DNA of 64,000 bases from an uncultured Chloroflexota bacterium (GTDB taxonomy: Bacteria; Chloroflexota; UBA11872; UBA12225), in assembly GCA_902805635.1 (NCBI GenBank), contig CADCTC010000001.1, forward strand, positions 1-64,000, written 5' to 3'. The notes beneath the pieces are model-generated. The model was not told the DNA's origin and did not search any database. It saw nothing but the letters and a program-made list of their open reading frames with translations. Made by a program: the position numbers and the translations under genes. This document shows positions 26,335-38,811 of this stretch, piece by piece (positions within the stretch are counted from its first letter, which is position 1; every line of letters starts with the position of its first letter).

Positions 26335-26731
26335 GCGTTCTACCGCCTGTCACTCACCGTCTGCGCATGTGACCAGGAGTTGGGACGGGCGCTGCAAAGG
26401 CTTGGTCCGGGTGTGCGATCTGGAACGCGTGGCCGAGTACGGGATTGGGCCGCTGCAGCGTACCGACAGGTGCCGAAGCGTGGCAGAACGTGGCAAAACG
26501 TGGCAGCTGGTGACAGGAGAACGAGCAGTTCCTATCTGGTAGAGATGATTTGATCTTCCAAATAGCGTTTTGGCTGATTTGGTCACGACCGGCGCGCTAC
26601 GCGCAGGGCACGGGTGGTAGCGGCAGAGGCAGCGGTGTGGCATGAGCTCATTATAGTACGGGTGTTCTAGAGTGATCTAAACGTGGTCGGATTGGCGGCA
26701 GGTGCGGTCGGCCGGGGGTGGGATGGTGGTG
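26335..26731. other. Intergenic region between lhr and crcB, no gene seen
   Basis: About 400 bp without a convincing coding frame. It contains the phased array at 26480-26519 and an A/T-rich patch at about 26541-26580. The frames that cross it run antisense into lhr and have shadow-like composition. Confidence 0.55.
26480..26519. repeat. 10-bp phased direct repeat array
   Basis: Four consecutive 10-bp units start at 26480, 26490, 26500 and 26510 (GTGGCAGAAC, GTGGCAAAAC, GTGGCAGCTG, GTGACAGGAG). It resembles in period, but not in sequence, the arrays at 140-256. Confidence 0.6.
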
Positions 26732-27115
26732 CTAGCGTAGGGCAAGGGCTCGTGCGACGGCGATGCCGGCCAGGCAGGCGAGCAGGCTCAGCGCGTTGCT
26801 GCCGATGACGTAGGCGGCTGCCTGGCGCCAGGCGCCGGACTCGGCAAGGGCAAGCACCTCGTAGGAAAAGGAGGAGAAGGTGGTGTAGCCACCGAGGAAG
26901 CCGACGACCAGGAACAGGCGCAGGGCGGGATTGCCGTCTGAGCGAGCGGTGAGCAGGGTGAGCAGGACTCCGATGGCGAAACTGCCGCTGACGTTGATGA
27001 GCAGCGTGTGCAGCGGGAAGGACGTGCCGGCGCGTGCGCCGATCCACGCGCCGAGCGCGTAGCGAACGGCAGCGCCCAGGCCGCCGCCCAGGAAAACCCA
27101 AAGAGCGGCTGACAC
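26732..27115 (-). CDS. crcB: Fluoride efflux channel CrcB/Fluc
   Basis: 127-aa membrane protein with four hydrophobic segments that forms dimeric fluoride channels. Signature stretches are GGGLGAAVRYALG, the pore asparagine in LLINVSGSFAIG, and GFLGGYTTFSSFSYE with the phenylalanines that line the pore. The frame is open to 27256, but the family fold begins at the GTG at 27115 and this gives the usual length of about 125 residues; the extra 47 residues are arginine-rich and unlikely to be translated. Divergent from the RND operon. I looked for a fluoride riboswitch upstream and did not find one. Confidence 0.88.
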   Translation of the reverse strand: MSAALWVFLGGGLGAAVRYALGAWIGARAGTSFPLHTLLINVSGSFAIGVLLTLLTARSDGNPALRLFLVVGFLGGYTTFSSFSYEVLALAESGAWRQAAAYVIGSNALSLLACLAGIAVARALALR

Positions 27116-27308
27116 GTCAGGTCGAACGAGCCGTTGGGGTGAGTGGCGAGTGCCTGTGGGTGCGACAGACAGTGCCCGGCTGTCGGCTCGCCGCCGGGTG
27201 TCCAGACGCGGTAGGAGTTCGGTCAGTGACCTCCTGAGAGCACCTTTAACGGACATTTAACCGCTGTGACGGTGGTAGACGGTCCTGGTAGCTTGCGGTT
27301 ACGCGCGT

Positions 27309-27324
27309 GGAATACGATCATTCC
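27309..27324. promoter_or_regulatory. Possible operator upstream of the RND operon
   Basis: GGAAT-acgatc-ATTCC is a short inverted repeat that overlaps a -10-like TACGAT (27313-27318). A further hairpin, CCCTGC-acgga-GCAGGG, lies in the leader at 27379-27395. Arms are short, so this may be chance. Confidence 0.25.
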
Positions 27325-27426
27325 TGCTGCGGAGCCTGTCACCCTGACGGTTGCGCCGCAGAGGGATGGCTAGGGCCGCCCTGCACGGAGCAGGGTGACC
27401 CGCGTGATTCAAGCCGGAGGAACTGG

Positions 27427-31014
<3,588 letters not shown>

Positions 31015-31060
31015 TGGTTTGCCTAAGTAGCACCCAATCCGGCTGGAGGAGCCGTTACGC

Positions 31061-33412
31061 ATGACACGCAGAGGTATTCGTCCGGTGAGCGCGCGGCACG
31101 CTGTGGCGGCGATGTCCCTGGCGGCGCTGGTGGCGCCGGCGCTGGCCGCCTGTGCGGCGCCGGGCCAGCCACAGGCAGGGCAGCCGGCGGCTCAGGCTGC
31201 GCCACAGGGCATCGCGGTTTCTACTATCAAGGTGGCGCGTGACACGCTGGTGTCTAATGCCAGCTACGGCGGCTCTATCCAGCCAAAGGCGCAGGTGAGC
31301 ATCCTGCCGCGTACCGCGGGGCGCATCATCAGCCTCCCGGTGGAGATCGGCTCGCGCGTCAAGGCGGGCGACATGCTGGCGGAGCTCGATCACACCACGA
31401 TCGATGCGCAGGTGGCGCAAGCGCGGGCCAACGTGAACAACTCCCTGGCCGCCCTGGCGCTGGCGCAGTCCCGTCTGCAGACTATCCTGGCCGGCGCTAA
31501 GTGGGAAGACGTGGCGGTGACCGAAGCGCAGGTGGAGGCCGCGCGCATCCGCGTGGCGCAGGCCATGGCCGGCGTGCGCGCGGAGGACGTGCGCTCCGCG
31601 GAGTCGGCGGTGGTGTCCGCGCAGGCGCGGCTGGACGCGGCGCAGACCGGACCGCGCATAGAAGACATCCTGGCTGGGCAAGCGCAGGTAGATACCGCGC
31701 GCAACCGGCTGAACCAGGTGCTGGCAGCCGGGCGCGTAGAGGACGTGCGCGCGGCGGAGGCAACGCTGGCGGCGGCCAGGGCGCGCTTGCAGCAGCTTGA
31801 GAACCCGTTGCCACCACGCCAGGAAGATGTGCTGGCGGCGCGGGCGGCGTGGGACCAGGCGAAGGTGCGGCTGGCGCAAGTGCTCGACTCCGGCACCGGC
31901 CAGGGCGTGACGGCGCGGCCGCGCGCCGAAGACATTGCCACCCTGGAGCTGCGCGTGCAGCGCGCCCAGGCGGCTGTGGACAAGGCAATCGCCGACCGCC
32001 AGAAATTGCCTACCAGCGGCGCCGGTGCGTCAACCGTCCAGCAGCTGGACCTGGCAGTGACGCAAGCGCAGCTAGATCTGCGTATCGCGCAGAACGACTT
32101 GCTCAAGGCCCGGCAGACCGGTCCCACCGATTGGGAGGTGCGGGTGCTGGAAGTGGCCGAGCAAACGGCCAAGGCCAACTACGAGAAAGTGCTGAACGTG
32201 GCGCCGTCGACTCCGAGCGACCTGGCCGCCGCGCGTTCGGCGGTGGATACCGCGGTGGCGAACATCGAGAAGCTGAAGAGCGTGACGCCGTTCGACATCG
32301 AGGCGGCGCAGCAGGCGCTCAATCAGGCTGAGGCGAACCTGGCCAAGGTCAAGAACCCCGATCAGACATCCGCCGTGGCGCAGGCGCAGGCGGCGCTCGA
32401 TCAGGCAGTGGCGGCGCTGGACAAGGCGCGCACGCCGTCGCAGTTCGACATCGACGCGGCGCAAGCAGCGCTGACCCAGGCCGAAGCGTCGCTGGCGAGT
32501 CGGAAGAACCAGTTCAGCGAGTTCGACCGGCGCGGCGCCGAGGCATCGGTGGCGCAGGCGCAGGCGGCGGTGGAGCAGCAGCAGGCTGCGCTCGCCATTC
32601 AGCAGGCTAACCTGGCGGAGGCGTTCGTGCGGGCGCCGTTCGACGGCATCATCTCCGAGCGGGCGGTTTCTGAGGGATCTGTGGTGGCGGCCAACACCAC
32701 GCTGATGACCCTGATGTCCAACGAGACCGATATCGCGCTCAACGTGGAGGAGGCGCACATCGCCAGGTTCCAGGAGAGCGCGCCGGCCACGTTCACCGTA
32801 AACGCGTTCCCTGGCGAGCAGTTCAAGGGCATGGTGACCAGTGTGTTCCCCAGCGCCGATCCGCGCAGCCGCACATTCACCGTGAAGGTGAAGCCGGAAG
32901 ACCAGGACGGCAGGCTGCGGCCGGGCATGTTCGCGCAGTTGGTGGTGACGCTGGAGCGTCGCGAGAACGTGAACGTCATCCCGCGTGAGGCGATCGTGCT
33001 GCGCAACGATCGGCCGTTCGTCTTCACCGTGGGTGACAACGCCGCGGTGCTGAAGCAAGTGGAGCTGGGAATGCAGGACGACAGGCGCGCCGAGGTGCGC
33101 ACCGGCCTGCAGACCGGGGAAGACATAGTCGTCTCCGGCCAGGCAACGCTGCGTGACAAGGACACCGTGCGGGTTATCCCCGTGGGTGGCGCGCGACCGC
33201 AGGGCGGGCAGGCCGGCGGTCAGGGAGCTGGTGCTCCCGCTGGTGGCGGTCAGGGTGCACCCGCCGGTCAGGGTGCTGCCGCCGGCGGGCAGCAGGGTGC
33301 CGCGGGCGCTCAGGGCACGCCCGGCGCCCAAGGCCAGCGGCCGCAGGGCACGCCCGGCGCAGGCGGCCAGGCCCCGCAGGGCGGGCAGCAAGCGCCGCGA
33401 CCGGGGGGATAG
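31061..33412 (+). CDS. HlyD/RND periplasmic-type adaptor lipoprotein with a long coiled coil
   Basis: 783-aa membrane-fusion protein, about twice the usual length. Signal and lipobox end at APALAAC (Cys31), so it is a lipoprotein. A biotinyl-lipoyl-like half (QVSILPRTAGRIISLPVEIGSRVKAGDMLAELD) leads into a helical hairpin from about 110 to 525. In it a 26-residue unit beginning E-D-(V/I) repeats at 149, 175 and 201, with longer versions at 227, 255 and 290. The second lipoyl half (AFVRAPFDGIISERAVSEGSVV) and a beta-barrel follow. The last 75 residues are Gly/Gln/Pro-rich. It lies 46 bp downstream of the pump, certainly one operon. No TolC-like gene is nearby. Confidence 0.9.
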   Translation: MTRRGIRPVSARHAVAAMSLAALVAPALAACAAPGQPQAGQPAAQAAPQGIAVSTIKVARDTLVSNASYGGSIQPKAQVSILPRTAGRIISLPVEIGSRVKAGDMLAELDHTTIDAQVAQARANVNNSLAALALAQSRLQTILAGAKWEDVAVTEAQVEAARIRVAQAMAGVRAEDVRSAESAVVSAQARLDAAQTGPRIEDILAGQAQVDTARNRLNQVLAAGRVEDVRAAEATLAAARARLQQLENPLPPRQEDVLAARAAWDQAKVRLAQVLDSGTGQGVTARPRAEDIATLELRVQRAQAAVDKAIADRQKLPTSGAGASTVQQLDLAVTQAQLDLRIAQNDLLKARQTGPTDWEVRVLEVAEQTAKANYEKVLNVAPSTPSDLAAARSAVDTAVANIEKLKSVTPFDIEAAQQALNQAEANLAKVKNPDQTSAVAQAQAALDQAVAALDKARTPSQFDIDAAQAALTQAEASLASRKNQFSEFDRRGAEASVAQAQAAVEQQQAALAIQQANLAEAFVRAPFDGIISERAVSEGSVVAANTTLMTLMSNETDIALNVEEAHIARFQESAPATFTVNAFPGEQFKGMVTSVFPSADPRSRTFTVKVKPEDQDGRLRPGMFAQLVVTLERRENVNVIPREAIVLRNDRPFVFTVGDNAAVLKQVELGMQDDRRAEVRTGLQTGEDIVVSGQATLRDKDTVRVIPVGGARPQGGQAGGQGAGAPAGGGQGAPAGQGAAAGGQQGAAGAQGTPGAQGQRPQGTPGAGGQAPQGGQQAPRPGG

Positions 33413-33436
33413 TCTGCTCTTGGTCTGACTACCAGT

Positions 33437-34090
33437 CTACGTTGAGCTTTGAAGGGGCCTCCCGGCGTTGACCGGTGGGCCCCTTCTCTTTGCCTGCCAG
33501 CGGGCGGCGGTACGCACTACCAACGGGAGGCGCAGGGCGAGCAGCAGGGCGGTGATGGCGCCGTAGGTGAGCGGCTCGATACTTGCGGCGCCACCTTTCG
33601 AGAACCAGAGGAAGTGGAGCACCGCCAGCGGCACCACCAGGTACATGGCCTGGTGGAGGCGGCGCCAGCGCTTGCCCAGGCGGCGCTGCCAGCCCCTGGT
33701 CGACGTAATCGCGAGTGGCGCGAGAAGGACGAACGCGCTGAAGCCGGCGAGCACGTAGCGCTTCTCGAAGACCGCCTCCCGGATGAGCTCCCAGTCCAGG
33801 CCGTAGTCCAGCACGCCGAAGATGAGGACGTGCAGTACCGCGTAGAAGAAAGCATACAGGCCGAGAGTGCGCCGCACGGGCACCGCCTGGCGCAAGCCCA
33901 GCAGGCGGTTGGCCGGCGTGCAGGCGAGGGTGAGCACCAGGAGGATCAGCGCCGCGATCCCGGTGCGGTGGGTGATCTCCTGGATGGGGTTGGCGGTGAG
34001 CTGCCGCCGATAGCCATGCCAGAGCAGCTGCGCGAACGGCGCCAGCGCCGCCAGGTGGACGGCGATCCGGAGCCAGAGCGGTTGCCGCAC
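33437..34090 (-). CDS. msrQ: Heme-binding membrane subunit MsrQ
   Basis: 217-aa cytochrome b-type membrane protein (ferric-reductase-like domain) that feeds electrons to MsrP for repair of oxidised methionine outside the membrane. Hydrophobic segments include IAVHLAALAPFAQLLW, GIAALILLVLTLACTP, TLGLYAFFYAVLHVLIF and the heme-binding region RLHQAMYLVVPLAVLHFLWF. It lies 13 bp downstream of msrP, in the same operon. Its last codons overlap the terminator of the convergent RND operon. Confidence 0.9.
   Translation of the reverse strand: MRQPLWLRIAVHLAALAPFAQLLWHGYRRQLTANPIQEITHRTGIAALILLVLTLACTPANRLLGLRQAVPVRRTLGLYAFFYAVLHVLIFGVLDYGLDWELIREAVFEKRYVLAGFSAFVLLAPLAITSTRGWQRRLGKRWRRLHQAMYLVVPLAVLHFLWFSKGGAASIEPLTYGAITALLLALRLPLVVRTAARWQAKRRGPPVNAGRPLQSST
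33451..33490 (+). terminator. Rho-independent-like terminator of the RND operon
   Basis: GAAGGGGCC (33451-33459) pairs with GGCCCCTTC (33478-33486), with an inner CCGG/CCGG pairing, and TCTCTTT-rich sequence follows on the plus strand. It lies inside the 3' end of the convergent msrQ coding region. Confidence 0.7.
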
Positions 34091-34103
34091 GGTGGGACGC
34101 GGC

Positions 34104-35111
<1,008 letters not shown>

Positions 35112-35202
35112 GGATTTGATGATCTCTCCATCTCATCATACGTGCAAGCGCACTACAGAGATGACTGCGTCACCCAGCAGCTGAGCCCAGCCGCGGACGC
35201 AC

Positions 35203-35310
35203 TTAGCCGCGGGCGAGGACGGCGGTGGCCTGGGTGCCGATCTCCATGCACGCCTGGCGCAGCGTCTTCTTCATGGTGAAGGCGTCAGTGAGGGCTGGTA
35301 CGTGGCTTCC
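35203..35310 (-). pseudogene. Likely 3' remnant of a lost gene
   Basis: Reading the minus strand, the frame ending in TAA at 35203-35205 encodes about 35 residues of protein-like sequence (HVPALTDAFTMKKTLRQAC, then MEIGTQATAVLARG). There is no promoter, Shine-Dalgarno site or intact start upstream of it, and it sits alone in a 371-bp gap between msrP and the CAP gene. I read it as the C-terminal scrap of a deleted gene. The parent family is not recognised. A short peptide starting at the ATG at 35274 is the alternative. Confidence 0.35.
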
Positions 35311-35482
35311 ATGGGGTACTCCCTGCCGAGGCCGTACCGTACACCCTTGCTCGCCGCCAAATCAAGCGTCAGGGGCGCAAGTACCACCGGGACCGGGACC
35401 ATGACTCTGTGCCGTAGCGAAGGATGGCCGCCGTTCTTCCTACGCCGTCACCCCCCGCGGATGAGCGGCGTATCAACGTGCG

Positions 35483-36859
35483 ATGTCGCTTTATCGCCGT
35501 CTCTTTCTTGCCGGGCCGCTCGGACTGCTCAGCGCGGCGGCGCTCCGCGCACCGGGTCGGATCCTGGCAAACGAAAATACGTCTGACGCGATCGCCGCGG
35601 CCGGAGCCGGAGTGCAGCCGGTGCCGGCTGAGGACTCCGCCTTGGCGCTGATCAACGCTTACCGCGCAGCTGCGGGAGTCGCCTCCGCGCAACTGCATCC
35701 GGCGCTGGGCCACTTGCACCGGCTGGCGGTGACGCTGACGTGCTTGACTTCGCTGCTCGCATTTGGCGCTGTGCAGCCGCTGCCGGCGTCGGCGGCTTCG
35801 GATGAGGTGGCGCAGGTAGTTGCGCTGACGAACGCGGAGCGGCAAAAGGCGGGACTGCAGCCGCTGCGGCCGAATGATCAGCTTGGCGCGGCAGCGCAGG
35901 GATACGCGGTGGTGCTAGCCACGGGCGAGTGCTGGGCGCATACCTGTGGGCCGGAGCCGGACTTCGCCAAGCGGGCGGCCATTGCAGGCTACATGGGGTG
36001 GTCGGGGCTGGCGGAGAACATCGCCGCCGGGCAGCGCACGCCGGAGGCGGTGGTTCGTTCCTGGATGAACTCAGAAGGACACCGCAAGAACATCCTCAAT
36101 CCATCGTTCAGCGAAATCGGCGTGGGTGTGGCGTCGGGCGGCCGCATGGGCATCTATTGGGCGCAGGAGTTCGGCGCGCGGCGCGATGCGCCGGCAGATC
36201 GCCTCCAGGTGCAGATGCCGCAGGGGCAGGTCTCGCAGCCGGTGCGGCCCCGCACGACTCCGGCTCCTGCGCCGAGCACTGCCGGCAGGCAGCCGGCGCC
36301 CGCGCCCGCGGCGCCGGCCCCTGCAGCTGCGCCAGTCGCGTCGGTGTCAACCGCGCCTGAGGGTGTGGCTGAGATTCCACCTGCTGCCGCGCTTGAAACG
36401 GCGCCGGTATCGGCGGAGGCGGCGCTGGCGGCGTCGCTGGGCATGAGCACGCTGGAGTTGCAGTCGCTGAACCTCATTAACCTGGACCGTATGAGCCGGG
36501 GCGTAGCGCCGCTGACGTGGGACCCGCAGCTGGCGGAAGTGGCGCGTGGACACGCGCGGGAGATGATGGAGACGGGCAGCGTGGGTCATTCCGGCGCCGA
36601 TGGGAGCACACCGCTGGAGCGCATGCGCCGCGGCGGCGTGCGCGTGACGTGGGGTGGCGAGAACGTGTGGACCTTCCGGGGCCGGGTGCCCCACGAGGGA
36701 CCGAACACGATGCACGCCGCGATGATGGACGAGCCGCACGAGCCAGGCCTCTGGAACCACATCGCGAACATCCTGCTGCCGACCTACAAGCGAGTGGGGA
36801 TCGGAATCGTGGTGTCGGAGCGTGGCGTGCAGTACCTGGTGGAGAACTTCGCGGATTAG
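35483..36859 (+). CDS. Multi-CAP-domain secreted protein, apparent gene fusion
   Basis: 458-aa protein. Residues 1-29 look like a signal peptide. Residues 52-75 (ALALINAYRAAAGVASAQLHPAL) are only the first helix of a CAP/SCP-PR1 domain. The fold stops there and a second signal-like segment follows at 78-103 (LHRLAVTLTCLTSLLAFGAV... ending ASA), then a full CAP domain (about 107-215: LTNAERQKAGL, GECWAHTCG, ENIAAG, WMNSEGHRKNIL), a Pro/Ala linker, and a second full CAP domain (about 325-455: LINLDRMSRGVAPL, HSGADGSTP, GENVW). This looks like a deletion that joined two secreted CAP genes. Translation might instead start at the TTG at 35714. Role: extracellular, function unknown. Confidence 0.8.
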   Translation: MSLYRRLFLAGPLGLLSAAALRAPGRILANENTSDAIAAAGAGVQPVPAEDSALALINAYRAAAGVASAQLHPALGHLHRLAVTLTCLTSLLAFGAVQPLPASAASDEVAQVVALTNAERQKAGLQPLRPNDQLGAAAQGYAVVLATGECWAHTCGPEPDFAKRAAIAGYMGWSGLAENIAAGQRTPEAVVRSWMNSEGHRKNILNPSFSEIGVGVASGGRMGIYWAQEFGARRDAPADRLQVQMPQGQVSQPVRPRTTPAPAPSTAGRQPAPAPAAPAPAAAPVASVSTAPEGVAEIPPAAALETAPVSAEAALAASLGMSTLELQSLNLINLDRMSRGVAPLTWDPQLAEVARGHAREMMETGSVGHSGADGSTPLERMRRGGVRVTWGGENVWTFRGRVPHEGPNTMHAAMMDEPHEPGLWNHIANILLPTYKRVGIGIVVSERGVQYLVENFAD

Positions 36860-36902
36860 GCGGTGCAGCCGGGCGTTCCGTCCGCCGCGCGAGAGAGTCG
36901 CC

Positions 36903-37003
36903 TGTCATCCCGAGCGCAGCGAGGGATCGGGACCGCCTATGGATGCTGGAGGCCGTCGGCCGAGTGGTGCGGCTCGGATTCCGAGCGCAGCGAGGAATGA
37001 CGG
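36903..37003. repeat. TGTCATTCCGAG inverted-repeat element, copy 3
   Basis: About 101 bp. The left arm (36903-36928) matches copy 1. The right arm ends in AATGACGG as expected, but its GC-rich core, CCGAGCGCAGCGAGG, is in the same orientation as the left arm instead of inverted, as if the core had flipped. Confidence 0.7.
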
Positions 37004-37032
37004 ACGGCTCACCGTTGCGTACGCGGCACACC

Positions 37033-37038
37033 TACAAT
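37033..37038 (+). promoter_or_regulatory. TACAAT -10 element for queC
   Basis: TACAAT in CCTACAAT ends 6 nt before the GTG at 37045. There is no ribosome binding site, so the transcript is probably leaderless. Confidence 0.5.
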
Positions 37039-37044
37039 CCGCGG

Positions 37045-37839
37045 GTGATCGGAGTCTCGACAACCACCCAGGTCGTGCCGCTGACCGAGTCTGTGCTCGA
37101 TCCGGGGGCGCGGCGGCGGTTTGGCGTGGTGCTACTGTCCGGAGGGCTCGACTCGACGACGGTGACGGCGGTGGCGCGGGGGCAGGGATACGAGCTGCTG
37201 GCGGTGACGGTGCACTATGGCCAGGCGCACCGGCGGGAGGGGCTGGCGGCGGAGGCGGTGGCGCGGGAGCTGGGGATCGCGCAGCGGATCGTGGACGTGT
37301 CGTTCTTCCGTGACCTGGCGTGGTACTCCGCGCTGACTCAGCCGGACCGCTTTGGGCTTCCGGGCGACCGTTCCACTGACGACATGGCGGCAGACGTACC
37401 GATCACGTACGTGCCGCTGCGTAACACGTTTCTCCTGACGCTAGGGGCGGCGCTGTTGGAGAGTCAGGCACTGCATGCCATTGAAAAAGAGGGCGCAGCA
37501 CCGGCGGCGGTGGAGGCGACGCTGTTCATCGCGGCGAACGCGGTGGACTACAGCGGGTACCCGGACTGCCGGCCGGAGTTCTACGCGGCGGCGGTGGAAA
37601 CCCTGCGGCTGGGGAGCAAGCTGGGCACCCAGTACGGCGTTCCGTTCCGGGTAGAGACGCCGCTGATCGCGCTCTCCAAGGCGGACGTCGTGCGCCTGGC
37701 GGTGGAAAGCGGCGCGCCGCTGGCACACACCTGGAGCTGCTACCAGGGAGGTGAACGACCCTGCGGGCGCTGCGACTCGTGCCTGCTGCGCGCCAAGGGC
37801 TTCGCCGAGGCGGGCGTGGCCGATCCGGCACTTGGTTAG
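37045..37839 (+). CDS. queC: 7-cyano-7-deazaguanine synthase QueC
   Basis: 264-aa ATP-dependent enzyme that turns 7-carboxy-7-deazaguanine into preQ0 in the queuosine pathway. The PP-loop LLSGGLDSTTVTAVA is near the N-terminus, and the C-terminal zinc site is complete (WSCYQGGERPCGRCDSCLLR). The frame runs on upstream through a repeat, but the GTG at 37045 sits 6 nt after TACAAT and just ahead of the fold. The family is usually about 220-240 aa; the central stretch around YVPLRNTFLLTLGAALLES and the VEATLFIAANAVDYSGYPDC block are typical. No other queuosine gene is nearby. Confidence 0.93.
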   Translation: MIGVSTTTQVVPLTESVLDPGARRRFGVVLLSGGLDSTTVTAVARGQGYELLAVTVHYGQAHRREGLAAEAVARELGIAQRIVDVSFFRDLAWYSALTQPDRFGLPGDRSTDDMAADVPITYVPLRNTFLLTLGAALLESQALHAIEKEGAAPAAVEATLFIAANAVDYSGYPDCRPEFYAAAVETLRLGSKLGTQYGVPFRVETPLIALSKADVVRLAVESGAPLAHTWSCYQGGERPCGRCDSCLLRAKGFAEAGVADPALG

Positions 37840-37855
37840 GCGCCGCGCATCACTA

Positions 37856-38644
37856 TCACCACATGACTACGCCGCCATCCACGTTGATGGCCTGGCCGGT
37901 GATGGAGCGGCTGCCCTCGGAGGCGAGGAAGCTGACCAGCGGCGCGATGTCTTCGGGCACCTCGGTACGCCCCAGCGGGCTGCGCGGCGCCTGCTCTTTG
38001 AAAAGCTGGCCTGGCGCCTTGCCCAGGCGCTTGCCACGTTCGGCGTCGATGTGCCGCCACATGTCGGTGTCTACGACGCCGGGGCAATAGCAGTTGACGG
38101 TGATGCCGTGCTCGCCAAACTCCCAGGCGGCGCTGCGCACCATGCCGATGACGGCGGCCTTGCTGGCCTGATAGTGCGCCTGGAAGGGGGATCCCATCTT
38201 GCCGGCAATAGACGCGGTGGCAAGCAGGCGCCCGCCGCCACCCTGCGCGATCAGCTGTTGTGCCGCCACCTTAAAAGAGAGGAATACGCCGCGCACGTTC
38301 ACGGCGAACATGCGGTCCCAGTCCTCCACCGCCAGCTCCACGATAGGCGCCACGTGGATGATGCCGGCGTTGGCCACCATCACGTCCAGTCGGCCGAGCT
38401 CGGCCACGGTGCGGGTCACCAGCTCCCGCTGGCTTGCCTCATCCGTCACGTCTACGTGCGCGCCCAGAACGCGTGCGCCTGTCTCGCGCAGCGCGGCGGC
38501 GGCCTCTTCAGCGCCCGCGCCGTTGAGGTCGGCTATCGCCACGGCGGCGCCATCCGCCGCGAGCTGGGCGGCTATAGCCCTGCCGATGCCGCGCGCGGCG
38601 CCTGTGACGATGGCGACCTTCCCCGCGAGTGTGTCAGTTGTCAT
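37856..38644 (-). CDS. SDR family oxidoreductase
   Basis: 262-aa classical short-chain dehydrogenase. It has the TGAARGIGRAI cofactor loop, NAG in MVANAGIIH, the catalytic serine strand TASIAGKMGSP and YQASK (YxxxK). The late CPGVVDTDMWRHI region resembles sorbitol or glucose-1-dehydrogenase-like SDRs. I start it at the ATG at 38644 with GAGAGG upstream; the frame also opens at 38719. It is convergent with queC, 16 bp away. Substrate unknown, possibly a polyol. Confidence 0.88.
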   Translation of the reverse strand: MTTDTLAGKVAIVTGAARGIGRAIAAQLAADGAAVAIADLNGAGAEEAAAALRETGARVLGAHVDVTDEASQRELVTRTVAELGRLDVMVANAGIIHVAPIVELAVEDWDRMFAVNVRGVFLSFKVAAQQLIAQGGGGRLLATASIAGKMGSPFQAHYQASKAAVIGMVRSAAWEFGEHGITVNCYCPGVVDTDMWRHIDAERGKRLGKAPGQLFKEQAPRSPLGRTEVPEDIAPLVSFLASEGSRSITGQAINVDGGVVMW

Positions 38645-38811
38645 GCTGGTGCATCCTCTCTTTCTACTGTTTCCGGCGCAAGGGTAGCCGGCGACGTGGC
38701 TGACGGGGGGACGGTCCACGACAGTCTCGCCCCAACCCTCACACCGTGGGATGGCACAAGTCCTGCGGTCTCACCTGCCGACTTCTACACCGGGTAAGGC
38801 GAGGCAAAACG

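Noticed and set aside
25288-26553. 421-codon plus-strand frame overlapping lhr
   Set aside because: Antisense to conserved helicase motifs, and no family is recognisable.
27116-27290. Fluoride riboswitch upstream of crcB
   Set aside because: A CUGA...CUCCUACC stretch looks faintly similar, but the GGNGAUGG core and the pseudoknot partner are missing.
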